From Rhizobiaceae bacterium (lineage in GTDB: Bacteria > Pseudomonadota > Alphaproteobacteria > Rhizobiales > Rhizobiaceae), in contig JAMLJD010000010.1 of the NCBI GenBank assembly GCA_023953775.1, positions 1 through 64,000 of the forward strand: DNA of 64,000 bases, written 5' to 3'. Positions within the stretch are counted from its first letter, which is position 1. Each line of letters opens with the position of its first letter. Under the pieces are notes generated by a model. The model saw only the letters and a program-made list of their open reading frames with translations. It was not told where the DNA came from and made no database searches. The translations under genes were made by a program, and so were the position numbers. Below, piece after piece: positions 62,477 to 64,000 of this stretch.

Positions 62477-62860
62477 ATGGATATCCGTCCTCTCGGCATT
62501 CTTCCGGGGTATCGGTTCTTTCGGCTCGCCGTCCTCCTTCTCGCCGTCGTCCTGATCCTTGATTCAATTTCTGGCCTGGTTCGTCCGGGCTATGCCGACC
62601 TGGCCGGCGCTCCCGCAATCCAGCCCGGCGAACGGCTGCATCCGTCCATCCTTCCGGAGGGCGCGGCCACGCTCGCAAAAAGCGAACGGAAACTTCCTTC
62701 ATACGGCTGCTGGTCCGGAGAGCCCGTCGCGGTTCTACCGGTCGCCGCCATGCTTGCGAGCCCTGCCGGTCCCGTCCGGCAGTGGGGTCTGGTCATTCCG
62801 GGCCTGTGTCAGGCGGAACTCTCGAACTACCTTGCCCGCGGACCTCCACTGCTCGCCTGA
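62477..62860 (+). CDS. Small membrane-anchored or secreted protein, uncertain
   Basis: A 127-residue reading frame with one strong hydrophobic helix near the start (YRFFRLAVLLLAVVLILDSI) and a loop-rich Pro/Gly region after it, with two Cys (YGCWSG, GLCQAE). There is no good ribosome site before the ATG at 62477, and I know no family. The codon pattern is GC-rich in third positions as in real genes here, and no better frame covers the interval, so it is probably coding. Confidence 0.5.
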   Translation: MDIRPLGILPGYRFFRLAVLLLAVVLILDSISGLVRPGYADLAGAPAIQPGERLHPSILPEGAATLAKSERKLPSYGCWSGEPVAVLPVAAMLASPAGPVRQWGLVIPGLCQAELSNYLARGPPLLA

Positions 62861-62964
62861 CAATCACCAAAATCGAATTTATTCAACGCGGTGAACCGTG
62901 GCTGCGGCGCGCAAGACTGACGTGACAGTGTCGACGCGCCAAGCCGGTTCCAATGGAGTCTCTT

Positions 62965-63201
62965 ATGTCTAGAGCCATTCCGGCTGGCGCGATTCTCGGT
63001 GCAATCGCCGTCACCACCCTGATCGGAACGGAGATTGTTTCCGTCCTAGCCGCCGCCGTATGGGCGGTTACAGGACTGCTTCACCTGGGTCCGGCCACGA
63101 CGTTCGTCCTTGCGATCGCTGCAGGACTGCCTGGCCTGGTTTCGGTCGGACTGCTGGCAATACTGGCCATCAATGCCGAAGTCGATCTTCAAGAAAGCTG
63201 A
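62965..63201 (+). CDS. Small three-helix membrane protein, unknown function
   Basis: A 78-residue, almost wholly hydrophobic protein (AILGAIAVTTLIGTEIVSVL, AAAVWAVTGLLHLG, TFVLAIAAGLPGLVSVGLLA) with two to three helices and a short acidic end (EVDLQES). GGAG at 62955-62958 gives correct spacing to the ATG at 62965, better than the in-frame ATG at 62953. It is convergent with the SDR gene. I do not recognise it. Confidence 0.6.
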   Translation: MSRAIPAGAILGAIAVTTLIGTEIVSVLAAAVWAVTGLLHLGPATTFVLAIAAGLPGLVSVGLLAILAINAEVDLQES

Positions 63202-63237
63202 TCCGCAACGGAAATACGCGCGACGGCGAACGCACAG

Positions 63238-63996
63238 TCAGATCGCGGCGATGCCGCCGTCGACTGACAGCGTGTGCCCGGTCATGAACGTGTTCTTCGG
63301 ATCGGCGGCGAAGAGGATAACCTCGACGACCTCGTCGATCTCGGCGACCCGCTTCATGGGAACGCCGCGCGTCAGTTCGGCGAGCGCATCAGCCTCGCTG
63401 CCGCCCCTCAGCTTGACGAAGTCGCCGACCATGCTGGTGCGCGCGAAGGACGGGCAGACGGCGTTGCAGCGAATGCCGCGCTGCGCATATTCGGCGGCCG
63501 CGGAGCGGGTCAGCCCGATCACGCCGTGTTTGGCCGCGGCGTAGACCGAAAGGCGCTGCGCACCCGCCAGGCCGGCAACGGACGCGATGTTGACGATCGC
63601 CGCCGTCCTGCCCGTCGCCTTGTTCTGCCGCTCCATGATCGGAAGCTGGTGCTTCATCGCATAGAAGACGCCGAGCAGATCGACGTCGATGATGCGGCGC
63701 GCCTCGTCCGAGGGAAGGCTCGGCAGCTTGACGAAGCTCTGTGCGACGCCGGCATTGTTGATGGCGATGTCCAGAGTGCCGAACCGATCGACGGCCAGGG
63801 CCGACACTGCTTCCAGGTGCTCTTCCTGGCTGACGTCCCCGGCCAGGATGGCCGTTTCGGCATCAAGCCTGCCAGCCAGTTCCTCGAGGCGCTCGGGGTC
63901 GATGTCCGAAAGGACGAGGCGGGCGCCCCCCTGTGCCAGACGTTCGGCCGTACGGGCGCCGAAGCCTCCCGTCGCGCCGGAAAGAAAAACCGTCAA
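63238..63996 (-). CDS. Short-chain dehydrogenase/reductase
   Basis: A 252-residue SDR oxidoreductase of the classical type. The cofactor motif is SGATGGFGARTAERL (residues 6-20), an Asp at the end of the second strand (LVLSDIDPE) indicates NAD(H) preference, and the catalytic set is Ser (in NIASVAGL) with Tyr and Lys in YAAAKHGVIG. The end GHTLSVDGGIAAI is typical. The start is four bases from the right edge, so upstream context is not visible. Without neighbours the substrate cannot be named. Confidence 0.92.
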   Translation of the reverse strand: MTVFLSGATGGFGARTAERLAQGGARLVLSDIDPERLEELAGRLDAETAILAGDVSQEEHLEAVSALAVDRFGTLDIAINNAGVAQSFVKLPSLPSDEARRIIDVDLLGVFYAMKHQLPIMERQNKATGRTAAIVNIASVAGLAGAQRLSVYAAAKHGVIGLTRSAAAEYAQRGIRCNAVCPSFARTSMVGDFVKLRGGSEADALAELTRGVPMKRVAEIDEVVEVILFAADPKNTFMTGHTLSVDGGIAAI

Positions 63997-64000
63997 TCCA

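Noticed and set aside
1-64000. Mobile elements, CRISPR arrays, prophage genes, tRNA or rRNA genes
   Set aside because: I looked for transposase and integrase motifs, regularly spaced repeats, and cloverleaf or rRNA signatures and found none that I could support.

Overview
The window looks like a chromosomal segment from a GC-rich alphaproteobacterium, most likely of the order Hyphomicrobiales (Rhizobiales), in or near the Mesorhizobium/Phyllobacteriaceae group. The signs are a three-gene proton-translocating transhydrogenase (pntAA-pntAB-pntB) with an aa3-oxidase subunit IV gene next to it, a DUF992 secreted protein, a heterotetrameric sarcosine oxidase operon, a urate hydroxylase PuuD with its own cytochrome c tail, and many ABC/TRAP uptake and catabolic genes. 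This placement is inference from gene content. I see no rRNA, tRNA, CRISPR array, insertion sequence, integrase or replication origin.

Layout. 1-9.3 kb: purine catabolism (xdhA partial, xdhB, xdhC; LysR regulator with a small membrane protein; puuD; guaD) followed by a glycerate-2-kinase that fits disposal of glyoxylate carbon. 9.3-12 kb: a translationally coupled pair on the minus strand, a radical SAM protein and a DUF4130-UdgX fusion, probably for DNA repair. 12-17.4 kb: a mixed region with a WD40 protein, an AT-rich secreted orphan, an Imm45-like protein, a His-rich COG0523 GTPase, an intradiol dioxygenase and a creatininase that each carry two frameshifts, and a MarR regulator. 17.4-22.4 kb: a DMT exporter, a LacI regulator that seems to start at CTG behind a perfect palindrome, a 2-hydroxyacid dehydrogenase, small secreted proteins and a gamma-Glu-GABA hydrolase-type amidotransferase. 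22.7-31.3 kb: a TRAP transporter whose large permease has an unusual coiled-coil tail, then a fused indolepyruvate:ferredoxin oxidoreductase.

31.4-35.5 kb: a signalling block with a GGDEF/EAL protein, a FeeM-like N-acyl amino acid synthase and a Crp/Fnr regulator. 35.7-43.2 kb: a branched-chain-type ABC importer (livGHMKF) with an acyl-CoA synthetase as first gene and a 49-residue DUF3096 protein inside. 43.3-46.7 kb: coxIV and pntAA/AB/B ending at a clear terminator. 46.8-50.6 kb: DUF992, a membrane-anchored serine hydrolase, a TPR lipoprotein and ribosomal protein S21. 50.9-56.6 kb: soxB-(unknown secreted protein)-soxD-soxA-soxG. 56.6-64 kb: a small acidic protein, an MFS exporter, a DGPF/YCII protein with an ECF42-type sigma factor, an acyl-CoA ligase with a VOC enzyme, two small membrane proteins and an SDR.

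Most genes belong to known families. The points most worth a second look are the cluster of four single-base losses near 15.4-16.6 kb, the unknown gene inside the sarcosine oxidase operon, the extended DctM, the UdgX fusion with its radical SAM partner, the FeeM-like gene behind an inverted repeat, and a candidate minus-strand small RNA near 35.5 kb.
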